Under the pieces are notes generated by a model that saw only the letters and a program-made list of their open reading frames with translations, was not told where the DNA came from and searched no databases. Shown here piece after piece: positions 48,204-60,064 of a stretch of 64,000 nt of DNA. The stretch's first letter is position 1, and every line of letters starts with the position of its first letter. This stretch comes from Coptis chinensis (Eukaryota > Streptophyta > Magnoliopsida > Ranunculales > Ranunculaceae), in NCBI GenBank assembly GCA_015680905.1, contig CM027382.1:15287501-15351500 (forward strand), written 5' to 3'. The translations under genes were made by a program, and so were the position numbers.

Positions 48204-48700
48204 AATTCAGAAATGATTTGCGGCGCAGTTTGTTGCACGTTTATCTTAATTATTTGTAAAACTCAATATCATTATCAATAAAATTTCCACTTAAAAAAAG
48301 CAAAACAAAACAAGGTAATTTTTTATTTTCAATGTTAATCTTTAATAAGTTTATATAACATGTTATAATGTTTTTTTTAAACATAAAGTGTATTTAAAAG
48401 AAATAAACGTACATCAATGACACGACAAAGGGAGAGGTTTGTACGTTGCCAATCCCTAACTTATGTACTAACCAAAGTATGTAAAGAAATAAACATATAT
48501 TCGTCTTTAACTGATTTGAAGTTATGCCTCTAAAGCTTTTATGTTGTTTCTCGTCTTCTCCAATGAAATTCACTCCATGAAGCCAAAATTGACTTCTTTA
48601 TGGAACAGAAACTCATAAGTTGGAGTCAAGGCCAATTCATTTTGATTCTGTTGTTCAGGACTAACCCCAACCTGATCTGTCAAGCCGGGGTAGAAATCCG

Positions 48701-49220
48701 TCAATACATAAGGAGTGCTACCAAGTCTTCCAGGTATAATCTTTGGATACCATGAAGCTTAGTGATAGACAACGACGCCCCATACACCTCATGAATGATC
48801 AGTGAGATCATGTTGTTGTGAATGGCAAAAAACTTTGTTACCATGATGTTGTACTTGTTTATACAGAAACAATTAGTTGGTATGTTCTTCCTATAATGCT
48901 CTACCAAATCAATAAATGTACTCTGATTTTGGTGAAATTCCATCTGTAGATGTTGTTGATGAAAAATTAATAAAATCTTTTCTAGTTTCACTTTCTTGTC
49001 TTTTATATTTGGATCTTTGGGCATATCCAGAAGTTTAATTGATGGCACCACATATTTTGAAGTATAATCTGTGAAATATCCATCATTCTGCTTAATCTTA
49101 TCGAATATCTGTGTGACATCAATATATTCACACTCAATCTGACTCCATTTTGCTCCTCTTGGTATCCTTGAAAAACTCGCCAAAGCACTATCTAGAGTCG
49201 ACATAGCTTTCTCCCTAACT
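48701..49220 (-). CDS. Unrecognised open frame, probable 3' exon
   Basis: A clean 170-odd codon frame follows a CTGCAG acceptor at about 49221. It reads REKAMSTLDSALASFSRIPR, GAKWSQIECEYIDVTQIFDK, later VVPSIKLLDMPKDPNIKDKK and LEKILLIFHQQHLQMEF, to a stop after LEDLVALLMY. It is mostly helical in composition, with no signal peptide or zinc motif. No 5' exon is identified upstream in the AT-rich 49250-49880 stretch. It could be the last exon of a gene or a fragment. I do not recognise the family and assign no function. Confidence 0.35.
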
Positions 49221-49249
49221 GCAGGACAATTATTGTTCAAATATTATCT

Positions 49250-49896
49250 TTATTTTACTACGAAAGTGTTATAACATTATAACATGTTATAAATTTATAA
49301 TATTATATATAACATTATATAATGATATAACATTATATAGACTTATAATATTATAGGAAGTTAACAATTTGTTGAATTATTGTAAACTTGTGGATTAGAT
49401 AATGTAGATATATATAGATATAGTAGTATCAATTAATGACTTAAGTGTTTAAGTAGTTAACGCACTCTAGTTTTGAGAATTAAAATAAATACATAATTTT
49501 GTTGATCTTTATTGTTTAAAACTTCCGACAAAAAAAATAATTTTTTTTTTTGGTGGGGTGGGGTGTGCACATAATCTCGCACCCACTGGCTTAGAATCCT
49601 GACTCCGTTTCTGGTTTATATAGAGATTACAAGTTTTTAAGATTGATGTCAATCCTTGTTGTACACGTGAACAGAAAAATAGAAACAAATAACAAAGATC
49701 TGTCCAGTTTTAAAAAACGTATCGGTCTAAAATCAAGCAATTGAACTTCGGGCAGGCCGAAGTTATCTTTGTGTCGAGCACGTGCTCACTCTTACTTCTA
49801 ATAGTTTGCTTTTGGTGACAATGCAATTACCAAGGATTACCAGGTCGTACGTATTGAGAAGTTGATCTGCACACCACTAAAATTTTTGATGACAAC
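49250..49896. other. Gene-free AT-rich stretch
   Basis: Contains a TATAACATTATA-type low-complexity patch at 49265-49345. Nothing else that I can support. Confidence 0.5.
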
Positions 49897-49904
49897 AAAT
49901 TAAA

Positions 49905-50103
49905 GGATTTTTTAGTATTACCTCTTACTAGATGAGGCAATTAGGATTTCCCCAATTAGATGGGAAAATTAGGGTCTCCTCTAATTACATACAAAAAGTT
50001 GACTGTTTTTTTTGTGTGTATTCAGAAAGAGACTCTAATTTCCCATATAGTTGGGAGAAATCCTAATTGGCTTATCTAGTAGGGGATAATACTAGTTAAC
50101 CCC
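49905..50103. mobile_element. ~198-bp MITE, long inverted arms
   Basis: Left arm TAGTATTACC...TACTAGATGAGGCAATTAGG and ATTTCCCC pairs with the right arm, in reverse complement, TAGTATTATCCCCTACTAGAT then AAGCCAATTAGGATTTC. The arms total about 75 bp each. AAATTAAA flanks both sides (49897-49904 and 50104-50111; 9 bp if the shared C is counted), a target duplication fitting hAT or Mutator. The same family appears as a relic in GRIP intron 18 (28567-28665). Confidence 0.75.
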
Positions 50104-50415
50104 AAATTAAAAGCTTCACCAATTAGTCTGTTAAGCCTATAGCAAGAATGTAAAAGCTTCCCAATATAATGCTAGCAATGTCCCTCAAACTTGGGCTTCT
50201 CTACCTCTTGTGTGCATTGCTCCAAAGAAAAACGCTAAGCCTAACAGTGATTCATTTATGAAAAAAGAAATCGTTAATATTTTAATATTTTTTGGATATT
50301 AGATATTGCTTTAGAGGACTACTTGCTGAAGGAAAGATCCAACTCCTTTATTTAAACATCTTTTCCTCCAAACATAGTGCAATGTCCTATCTGAACGAGT
50401 ACCAACTTAAGGTAA

Positions 50416-51400
50416 TTGAAGAAGGGCAAGTCGGACAATAATGTTCTCCCGCCTGAAGTCATTGAAGATATACTCTCAAGACTGCCCAGTCAAGTCTCTT
50501 TTTCGATTCAGGTGTGTATCAAAATCTTGGAATGATTTACAAACCGCCCCAAAGTTCATTGCAGCACACCTTAATCAATCAAAGAAGAATAAGAAAAACC
50601 TCAAACTTATGGCCACTGTTAGTAAGATCTATTCAAACGTCATCCTTTGATGGAATTCCAGGTTGTATGGGGTTATTGTCATGGACTACTATGCTTAGCC
50701 AGCTTATACGATTCGTATATGCACATATGCTTATGGAATCCGTGATCCGTCTACTAGAAAATACAAGAGTTTACGAGATATATATGTATACTCGAACGGA
50801 TACGGTTTCAGTTACAATGAAATTACTAAGGATTACAAGATCGTAACAGTTGTGAGTGATACCAACGACAGGGATCTCTATTCAGACGAAATCATCTACA
50901 CAGGTCGACATCAAGGGGTTCTCGTTAATGGTTCACTTCATTGGTTGGCAAGTATCAGTGGCACACCAGGTACAAAAATCATTGCTTTCAACATAGTGAG
51001 TGAAAGTTTTAACGAGGTGAGAAAGAAAGGCTATCCTTTTGACAGTCTGATCGACAATGAACTTTCAGCATTAGATGGGCAGCTTTGCATCACCTACAAT
51101 TATAGCAACTACGTTGAACTATGGGTTATGAAGAAATGGCGTGACGGAATCATGAACCATGATAGTTAGCATCAATGAACATACCATTCCAATAAAGATA
51201 AGTTACGTGGTGCCGTTGTGCTTTGCAAATGACGGTAAAGCTCTAGTACTACACGTTTCGGGTACACTATTTTTGTATCACCTAAAAGGCCGAAGTGTAA
51301 CAAGATATAGATGTAGAGAAAGGGGAAGTAACGACCTACATGGAGAGCCCTGTTGCTCTGCCCTGACAGGATATTGTACAACGTACCTCTGCACATCTTC
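50416..51400 (+). pseudogene. F-box/F-box-associated protein pseudogene
   Basis: Homologous to the relic at 38788 but longer. The position of its start codon reads TTG (50416) in place of ATG. The F-box follows (VLPPEVIEDILSRLP; after one extra C in CTGCCCAG, VKSLFRFRCVSKSWNDLQTA), then the F-box-associated domain (ITKDYKIV; HQGVLVNGSLHWLASISGTP; IIAFNIVSESFNEV; LDGQLCITYNYSNYVELWVM), and finally ISYVVPLCFANDGKALVLH. At least three frame slips and a stop separate the parts. In intact relatives this is an SCF substrate receptor of the FBA type. Dead as written; the lost start supports real decay beyond sequencing noise. Confidence 0.85.
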
Positions 51401-51639
51401 TCTAGAAATTTCAAATAAATGGAACTGTTGCATTTTACTTAAATTCGATCATATGACATTTGAGAGTCTGATATGTACTAATTCCGAATTTTTTGCCAAA
51501 TCAATTTTCAATCCAACTGTTTCACTGTATTCTCTTTTTAGTCTTTACTCGGTTATGAGTATTCCTTCTTGTTTTTCTTCAAATTCCCGTTTAACTTCAA
51601 GAAAATGGAGGTTATTCCTGTCAGAGTTCGATTTCTAAA

Positions 51640-52562
51640 CAATTACAAAGTGAATATTTGAAATATAAATATCTCAAACATCACTCGGTTCACTTGTTTA
51701 AAAACCCAGACTATGACGGGGTGGATACAACACATACAAAACCCTAACAGCCATATCATAAAAAAATCAACTTAAACTGCACAATCCCCATAATTTTTCC
51801 ACCATCACTTTATTAAACTATCTTCCGTCCAAATAAAACATCAAACAAACTCTCTGAATAATAGTCCTCACTACCATGTTCTCATGTCATGCAAAAAAAG
51901 TAAACTACGTTATTACATCCTTCCAATAAGAATTATACCTAATAAAAGAACTAACGGACTGCTCCAGGCAAGAATCCAAATCACACGCCGCAGTTTCACC
52001 TATGTTCCCAAGAACACACCCACGTTGCCAAAACAAAGCAAGCATGGGTCAGCAAAATGGAATTTGCTGGTATGAGTAGACTAACCACATAAAACAATTA
52101 TCATACTTTAATTATTCAAACAATCACTTTATATTTTCCCATAACTTAATCCTTTTCAAATGGAAGGCAATTGTAGTTCCGCCATTTCAACCTAAGCATA
52201 GTTTCTTCCCAAGGAAGACTTTCATTCTATTAACTCATTATCATAACTCGTTTTAATAACTAGGTAACTGAATTAAAACTTACCGATATCCACTTCTGGA
52301 TAAGGGTAGGACCGCGTCCCTACACAAAATATTATTAAGTCATACCCTCCTGCAAAAGAAAGTTAGTAATTTTATATAACATATGTACATATCCTATAGG
52401 TATGCAAATGCAAGTCCAAGCACACCCGTACAATCAATGAATACAACTAACCCGCAAGACGAATACCTTAGTTCCTCTCTAGGGCAGTCCAAACAATCTG
52501 GTCATTCATGATACATTCAATGAATACCCAGGTCATTCATGACACATTCAATGAATACCCAT
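51640..52562. other. Gene-free stretch before the LTR element
   Basis: No coding exon seen. TCATTCATGAYACATTCAAT occurs twice at about 52502-52560 (period ~31), ending at the target site of the LTR element. Confidence 0.5.
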
Positions 52563-52799
52563 TGTTTCAGCAAGATTTGCTAAAACACACCAGTTGAGGG
52601 TCGGAAGTAATGTTTTTTTGGAGATGGTGAAGGAGATGGTAGTTGGGAAAAGATGAGACTAGACTTCGGTTTTGAAGTTGCCTACGTACCCAAAGATATT
52701 GCTTGGGATCAAGTCTCGATTGCATAGTTCTAGAAAAATGACGAATGTTGGATTTTATAGGTAGGATTGGTGATAGTTACTTCCTCGTTCTCCAATATT

Positions 52800-53160
52800 C
52801 CAATCGTGGGATGAAGTTGGAGAACTGGCGGGAGAACTATCCAATCATGGGATGAAGTTGAGAATCGCGGGACAAACCGGCTTCGTGGGATGAAGTTGAG
52901 AACTCGCGACAACAAGCTCGAGGGATGAAGTTGGAGAACCCGGGACAACCGCCACCGGTGGTGGGATGAAGTTGGAGAATCGGCGGCGAAATTTGTCGGC
53001 CTCGTGGGATGAAGTTGGAGAATCTGGCGAGAAATTGTCCAACTCGTGGGATGAAGTGGAGAACCAACTTCGTGGGATGAAGTTGAGAACCGCGGACAAC
53101 AACCGCCTTGGGAATGAAGTTGAGAACGCGGAGAACTGTCGTGGGATGAAGTTGATGGAA
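52800..53160. repeat. Minisatellite inside the left LTR
   Basis: About ten copies of a 28-44 bp unit built on GTGGGATGAAGTTGGAGAAC plus a variable GC-rich tail (GGCGGGACAACCG-like). Unit length varies, giving false long open frames rich in TSSHE on the minus strand. Confidence 0.9.
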
Positions 53161-55069
53161 GTTGTTTGACTCGCAAAACATCGTGGGATGTAGGCTTTGA
53201 GCGTGAGCTTTTTTATAGATAAGCTTTGAGCATGGGCTTTGAGTGTGGGCTTTTTTGTAGCATGGACTTTGAGCGTGGGTTTTTTTGTAGCATGGACTTT
53301 GAGCGTGGACTTTATATTGAATAGGGCTTTTATTGGGCCACATTTGTAGGGGCCGGAACATCGCCCTCTCTTTGTTACATGGGCAAGGCCCATGTGGCAA
53401 AGAAGTACTTATGCTTTGTTTTTTGTATGTTCATAAATAGAAATGGTAGCGGTGGGAAAATATCTTGCATAGAGTTGGAGATTAAATTGGCTTGCAAAAA
53501 TTTCAAGTTATTTGGTAAAATGTAATTGAAATTTGCTAAATTGTGGGTAAGAAAAATTAAAAGATTAAAAGATCAACACATTCAAAAAAGGTTTAGAGAA
53601 AAGAGAATGGTCTATTGGGCTTTGCTAATGGGCCTTTGGATTTTTGTTCATTGGCTTTAGTTAGAGGATCGGCAAAAAGGAAATGAAAAAATATCACAAG
53701 ACATGGCAGCAAAAATGATCGGCAAAAGGAGGATCGGCAAATTGAATGATTGATTGGGTATAAGCAAGATCGGGCAAACGAATTTGCCGGCCTTAAAACA
53801 TGTCGGGTTGAGAGAATTGATGGAAAGGTAGGGTCGGGCAAAAAAGGTGGATATAAATGTATTGTTTATGATACTTACTAAATTGTTTGTAGTGGCATAG
53901 AATTGTTTGTAGAGTCAAAAATAGAATTTGCGAAGAATGGGAAAAATGGTATAGTGAGTAAGATGATAGCGGGTCAATGAAAAAGAGTTGGAGCTATTGA
54001 TTATTAAATTAAGAAGAGATGATGATGTCAACGAGATGGTGAAATGGCCAGTATGGTAATGAGACGGTCGATGACGTGAGAGATTCTATTGAAGACACAC
54101 AACAAAGGGACTGAGCATGTATCCGTCCGCGCTTTGGACTTTGCTAATGCTTCTTGTCACCTTACAGGGTCGAGAAATGCCATTTTATGCCTCTGAAACA
54201 CAAGTTGAGGGAATTGAGAAGACAGTCAGTCTTGTTTATATCTCTGGCATGTCATTTTTCAAATTCCACTGCAAAATTGTCAAGCATTTATAATGTGAGC
54301 TTGAATGTGCCCAACTGATATATCACTAGATATAGCATTTTTTTATTTTTTTTTTATTTTTTATTTTTTGGCAAGACCCATCTGGCGTATAAAAAAATTG
54401 GTAGGTTTGTAAATAGATCGGTAAAATAGAAGTCATTGTAATATCTCGAAGGATTGAATATTGAAATGGTAGGCAAATAGATCGGCTTAAATAACAATGG
54501 CAGTTTCGTAATTTGTGGGTAATGTAATGTAAAAGGATCGGCAGTTTTAGCCATTAGTTTTAGTGCATGGCAGTATGGTAAATAATACATCAGAAAGGGT
54601 TGATAGTTAAAGAAATGGTGACTAAAGGTAAAGGCTTCAAAAGATGGGATGGGTCGGCATTTGAAGTGGGTATTTGTATTTGGGATTTGGTAATGGAGCG
54701 AAAAAACTGAAAAGGAAAGAACTATCAGGTTCAGTTTGGATTGGTAGAAAAGGTCACTACGAACATGATATTGATCTTTAGTAAACTGACGGGTTTTTAA
54801 TTGGAGGATGATCGAACAGACTTGTGGGAAGTGGGGAATTGAAGCAAACTCACTTAGAGAGATAGAAGTCCCATTAAGGGTCTCCTCTCTTCTCGAGAGC
54901 GGAAAGCTTCGGCTAGTTCAAGCAAACTCCCCTATGAAGCTGAGGGAGGCTGCAAGCAATCATACTCAGGTGACTCGCCTGTATCCATATCTGTCCCAAC
55001 TGCCCAAGCCAGATCTGTCCCAATTGTTCAAGCCAGAAAAGAGATTAAGTCAGCTGTGGTGAACCAGCA

Positions 55070-55200
55070 GCAATTCAAAGTGATCGACAGTTCAAAGCGA
55101 CAATTGGAAGGATCGGCAGTTCAAAGGGATCGACAATCGGCAAAAGGGATCGGCAGTTCAAAGGACCGGCAATTCAAAGAGATCGATAATTCGAAGGATC
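55070..55200. repeat. GGATCGGCAGTTCAAA repeat
   Basis: GATCGRCAGTTCAAAG-like words recur about six times in 130 bases. The GATCGGC word is also scattered through most of 53650-58000. Confidence 0.7.
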
Positions 55201-56284
55201 GGCTAAATTTTTAAGTGGTAATGCAAGTTTCAAACTGACTTAATATAGGAGCGGCTTAAAGTGTACATATATAAATCTAAAGAGTCGGTTATACTAAAAT
55301 AGCAAAAGGAAGGTAGATACTACAATAGGGGATCGGTAATTACAGAGAGCTGAATTGATCGAAATAGATGGTAAGGCAAGCACACCTTGGGAAAAAGATG
55401 AGATGCAAGGATCGGTTTCTCAATGGAGAAAAAAGTAAGCTACTGACTTTTTATAAGAAGAACTAGGGTCGGTTCTCAATCGCTTGGGTTGAGAGAAATT
55501 TAGAGCTACCAGTCAAAAGGATCGGATAGTAATATTAGAAGGGTCGGTAGAAGAACTGAATTGAACAATTGGAAATTCAAATTCAGTTTGGGAATTATTC
55601 AGTTCCTAAAGAAAAGAACAGATGGCTACATCGGCAAATTAAATTATTAAATTTTTGACCGAGTTCAATTTCAAAAAACTGGTCGATTGTGAATTGTTTT
55701 CATTGGCCGGTTGTTTAAACTTGATAGGCATTTTGGTTTGAGAATTTGTATTGATCGATAACTTGAATGGTTTGATCAGCAACTTGAGTAATTAGTGGGT
55801 TACTAATAGGCTAATTAGATATCAGGCTCGTTTCATTAATAGGATCGGCAAAATAAAAAATAACGTCACATGAGCGACAAAACATAGATAGGCAAGGAGT
55901 GCTTGGCTAGATCAGTTACATTCAATTGCTATATAGTTGGTCGGCAAACAAGTTATTTGGTTTACCAAAATATTTGGAAATTGGGTATTAACAATAGTGA
56001 TTTAGCGGCAAATAATTGGATTGGCAAAGAATAAAGATCGTCAAGTTCAAAAGGATAATTGCTTGCCTTTCACTTCTCTCATCCGTTTTGCTCGATCCAT
56101 TAATCGGCAACTATTTGAATTTGTTTGATTTTAGATTGATCGGCAAGTTGATTGGGAATAGAATCAAACGGATATGTTTGAATTGAGATTGGGTTTCGAG
56201 ATTAGCCAACTTGATCGACAAATTGATTGATCAACAAATTGACTAATTCAAACAAATTCACTACCCCCACAGTGTAATGTTACA

Positions 56285-56815
56285 AAATTTGGGGTGTTGC
56301 CGCCCCCATTTATAATGATAATGTAACGAAAGTTGGTAGATCGTAGCCCTCATATTGTAATGATAATGTAACGAAATTTGGGGTGTCGCCGCCCCCAGTG
56401 CAATGATAGTGTAACGAAATTTGGGGTGTCGCCGCCCCCAGTGTAATGATAGTGTAACGAAATTTGGGGTGTCGCCGCCCCCAGTGTAATGATAATGTAA
56501 CGAGATTTAGGGTGTCGTCGCCCTTATAGTGTAATGATAATGTAAATAAATTTGGGGTGTCGCCGCCCCCAATGTAATGATAGTGTAACGAAATTTGGGA
56601 TTTCGCCGCTCCATTAATGATAACGTAACACGATTTAGGGTGTCGCCGCCCCCATAGTATGCAATGATAACATAATGAAATTTGGGGTATTGCCGCCCCC
56701 AAAGTGTAATGATAACGTAATTAAATTTAGGGTGTCACCGACCCCAAGTGCAATGGTAACGTATTGAATTTTGTGGTGTCGTCACCCCAAAGTGTAAAGA
56801 TAATATAATGATTTA
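56285..56815. repeat. ~45-bp tandem array in the LARD interior
   Basis: About eleven units containing AACGAAATTTGGGGTGTCGC, CGCCCCCA and GTGTAATGATAATGT. The outer units are more diverged. Open frames across it are repeat artefacts. Confidence 0.9.
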
Positions 56816-57054
56816 ATGATTAAAATGTATGAATGAAATGCTATGAATGCTAATTTAAATGTATGTATGTATGAATAACAAATGAATTATAAATGTAAAA
56901 AATATTTAAGACGCCCCATGTATGAATGGAAGGTCTTTCGTTTGATGATAGAGTGAATGTTGTTATTGCAATTTTTTTTTTGTAGTGAATCAATATGAAT
57001 TTGAGGCAGAAGTGTTGTAAGCATCATCACTCTTTGAGTCGTTGGTAAAGTAAT

Positions 57055-57645
57055 TCTTGTTGTATGCCCGATCCATTCTTTATTTAGGCTATAAACAGAA
57101 GAATATCGATATCATCATATTGGACTGATCAGCATGTTGATGAGCCATAGGCTTGACATGTTATCAACTGTGCGAGTTCTATGGCGAGATCAATCACTTT
57201 TTGTTGTATACCACTGATCCATTCTTCATGAGGTTATAAACAGAAGAATATTGACATCATCATATTGGCCTGGTCAACATGTCGATGAGCCATAAGCTTG
57301 GATGACTATGTAAGTTCCATGATGAGGTCAATCACTTCTAGCTATATGCCGACCCATTCTTTAGTGAGGCAACAAATAGAAGGTTATTGATCATCATATG
57401 GATAGATCAGCATGTCGATGAGCCCCAAAGTTTGGGATACTATCAATTGTGCAAGTTCCATGACGAAGTCAACCACTCTTTGTTATATGTCGATCCATTC
57501 TTCAATGATGCAACAAATAGAAAGCTATCAACATTATCATATGAACAAATCAACATGTCGATGAGCCTTAAAGTTTGGGCTACTATCAACTGTGCGAGTT
57601 CCATGACGAAGTCAACCACTCCTTGTTATATGCTGATTTGGTACT
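57055..57645. repeat. ~140-bp tandem array in the LARD interior
   Basis: Four and a bit units. Each holds TTGTTRTATGCCGATCCATT, ATCATCATATTG, AACATGTCGATGAGCC, ACTATCAACTGTGCGAGTTC and CATGACGAAGTCAA in this order. Starts are near 57058, 57199, 57336, 57479 and 57618. Confidence 0.85.
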
Positions 57646-57956
57646 AGAGTTTCATCTCGATGATCAAGCTACTCAAAATGATTGATGTGGTCAATATTAG
57701 ATTATGATCTACTCAATATAAGAGGATCAGAATAAAAATGAGATCTAATCAATATTATATGAATTAAGCTGCTCAATAGTATATTCTAATCTACTGTAAA
57801 TAGATCAGAGAAAACATAATATCTATTTAATGAAGTGATCTACTCAATATTCTTTTTGCTTGCCGACCAAAGTAAATTTTTTTGGAGTGCCAAAAATTCT
57901 CTTGCCAACCATTTGGATCGGCCAAAGTGACAAACAATTTTAGATCGGCAAGTTGT

Positions 57957-57966
57957 TGTTGTTGTT

Positions 57967-58001
<35 letters not shown>
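57957..58001. repeat. (TTG)n and long poly-T tract
   Basis: TTGTTGTTGTTG leads into a run of more than 30 T. Simple sequence inside the LARD. Confidence 0.9.
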
Positions 58002-58004
<3 letters not shown>

Positions 58005-58914
58005 TTAGGCAAAATCAGATATTGCGAATTGGCAATGAAGATGATCGAGCCAACTATGAAGACCGGTTCTTTCATATATAGGGTGAATATCTATAGAATA
58101 TGGATGGAAGGTTGGAATCCAATCACTCTTTTCGTGGTCCTATGTAAGCGAGTCACCTTCTACAGAACTACTACCGTCAATTGACATGTTATATGGAGCA
58201 TGCGTTGGTTAACTGGAGAACTCAAAGGTTGGGACTACAACTTGCAGAGCCAGCCATAGAGGTTCGACTATAAAAGCATTGGCGCAAATCAGTTGATTTG
58301 CCGCCGATCCCTCCATGAGTGATCGACTGCCAAATTCAACGGATTATTTTGGCAAACTCAATTTCGTTGGTTCCAAATCAACTTCGAGAAGTCAATGCAA
58401 TTGTCTCCTAAGATGGTTGTTTTTGTTTTACAATCATCTTCGAAGACAGTGATCAACCTGAGTTGTTGGATTTGTAATAGTAATATCCACTATCTCAATT
58501 GCATTGAATGGCTGTTGAGAACCATCGTCAGTGCTCTTGGATACATGAGAATTCCCATTTGTAGAAATTGAATGTTGGACTTGAGAGGATAGTCTTCTCC
58601 GTTAGGAGATCTTCATGAAGTCATCGACGTAGCTTTTTTATGGTTGAGAGTAGAGAACGATAGATACGCAAATATGTTTTTCAAAGAAGATTTGCTAAAA
58701 CACACCACTGAGTGGTCGAAAGTAATGTTTTTTGGAGATGGTGGTTGGTGGTTGGGAAAAGATGAGACTGGACTTCGGTTTTGAAGTTGCCTACGTACCC
58801 AAAGATATTGCTTGGGATCAAGTCTCGATTGCATAGTTTTGGAAAAATGACGAATGTTGGATTTTATAGGTAGGATTGGTGATAGTTACTTCCTCGTTCT
58901 CCAATATTCCAATC

Positions 58915-59365
58915 GTGGGATGAAGTTAGAGAACTGGCAGGATAACTATCCAATCATGGGATGAAGTTGGAGAGCTGGCGACAACCGCCACCGGGATGAT
59001 GATCGAGAACTGGCGGACAACCGTCACCGTGGGATGAAGTTGGAGAACTGGCGGGACAACCGGTCAACTCGTGGGATGAAGTTGAGAACTCGCGGGACAA
59101 CCGTCGGCTTTGTGGGATGAAGTTGGAGAATGGCGACACCGCCGGCTCGTGGGATGAAGTTGGAGAACTAAGCGGGACAACCGTCACCGGTGGGATGAAG
59201 TTGGAGAATTGGCGAGAGTCGTCACTTCGTGGGATGAAGTTGGAGAATCGGGCGATACCGGCTTGTCGGCTTGTGGATGAAGTTGGAGAACTGGCGGGAC
59301 AACTGTCAACTTGTGGGATGAAGTTGGAGAACTGGCGAGAGAACTGTCGTGGGATGAAGTTGGTG
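58915..59365. repeat. Minisatellite inside the right LTR
   Basis: Same unit as in the left LTR, with about eleven or twelve copies. Copy-number difference explains most of the 120-bp length difference between the LTRs. Confidence 0.9.
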
Positions 59366-59989
59366 GAAGTTGTTTGACTCGCAAAACATCGTGGGATGTA
59401 GGCTTTGAGCGTGGGCTTTTTATTGATAAGCTCTGAGCATGGGCTCTGAGCGTGGGCTTTTTTTTATAGATAAGCTCTGAGCATGGGCTCTGAGTGTGGG
59501 CTTTTTTGTAGCAAAGCTCTGAGTATGGGCTTTGAGCGTGGGCTTTATATTGAATAGGGCTTTTATTGGGCCACATTTGTGGGGGACGGAACACCCATAT
59601 ATAACGCTAACGGGCCATTTATGGCACATTCAATAAATGCCCACCTAACATATGACATCATCAGTCATAAAACTCATTTCCAAAACTTGAGGCGTGGAGA
59701 GTTTTAAAAGAGTGCGGTAAATTGTTGAGAACACTATTGAACTTTATTGTATATATTATTTCAGATAAAGGAGGAGTATCTTGTTTATTGTATTATTGTT
59801 TACACGTTATTAATATATCGATGTCTAAGTGTCATAACATTGTATATAAAAACTTAAATATCACATAGTAGTTAATACATGTACACACATATATATATAA
59901 AGGTTTTAGCCTAAAGCCAAGCATGCTAATAGCCTTAGACCTATCCTAATAGCCCAAATCATAATCCGAGTTAAAATGTCAAATTGGGT

Positions 59990-60060
59990 CAACTGGTCAA
60001 AGTCAACCCTAGTCAACAGTCAAAGTCAACCTGCCAAAAGTCAACAACAGTCAACCAGCC
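59990..60060 (+). repeat. GTCAAC-rich patch
   Basis: GTCAAC or GTCAAAGTCAAC words occur about seven times in 70 bases, in reverse orientation to the similar patch at 1385-1545. Confidence 0.65.
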
Positions 60061-60064
60061 CCAA

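Larger units (their letters stand above)
52563..59593 (-). mobile_element. 7-kb non-autonomous LTR retroelement (LARD type)
   Basis: Direct repeats 52563-53360 (798 bp) and 58675-59593 (919 bp) begin TGTTT and end GGAACA. CCCAT flanks both sides (52558-52562 and 59594-59598), a 5-bp target duplication. On the minus strand AACAAAGAGAGGGCGA sits just before TGTTCCGG, fitting a polypurine tract, so the element reads right to left. No gag or polymerase is recognisable in the ~5.3-kb interior, which is made of repeats: GATCGGCAAA-type words, a ~45-bp array and a ~140-bp array. It looks structurally whole as a large retrotransposon derivative needing an outside polymerase. The perfect duplication suggests a fairly young insertion; LTR divergence is hard to score because of repeat-number change. 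Confidence 0.87.

Noticed and set aside
52800-53160. CRISPR-like array of repeats and spacers
   Set aside because: Plant nuclear context, unit length and spacer variation fit a minisatellite within an LTR, and no cas genes are present.
52730-53400. Three overlapping minus-strand frames up to 187 codons (TSSHE, NFIPR repeats)
   Set aside because: Produced by the LTR minisatellite; all frames stay open because the unit lacks stops. The same occurs at 58954-59594.
56310-56702. 130-codon minus-strand frame with repeated CYHC-like and GGDTPN motifs
   Set aside because: It is the 45-bp array read through; not a zinc-finger protein.
57882-58184. 100-codon frame with a long Phe run
   Set aside because: Poly-T tract artefact inside the LARD.
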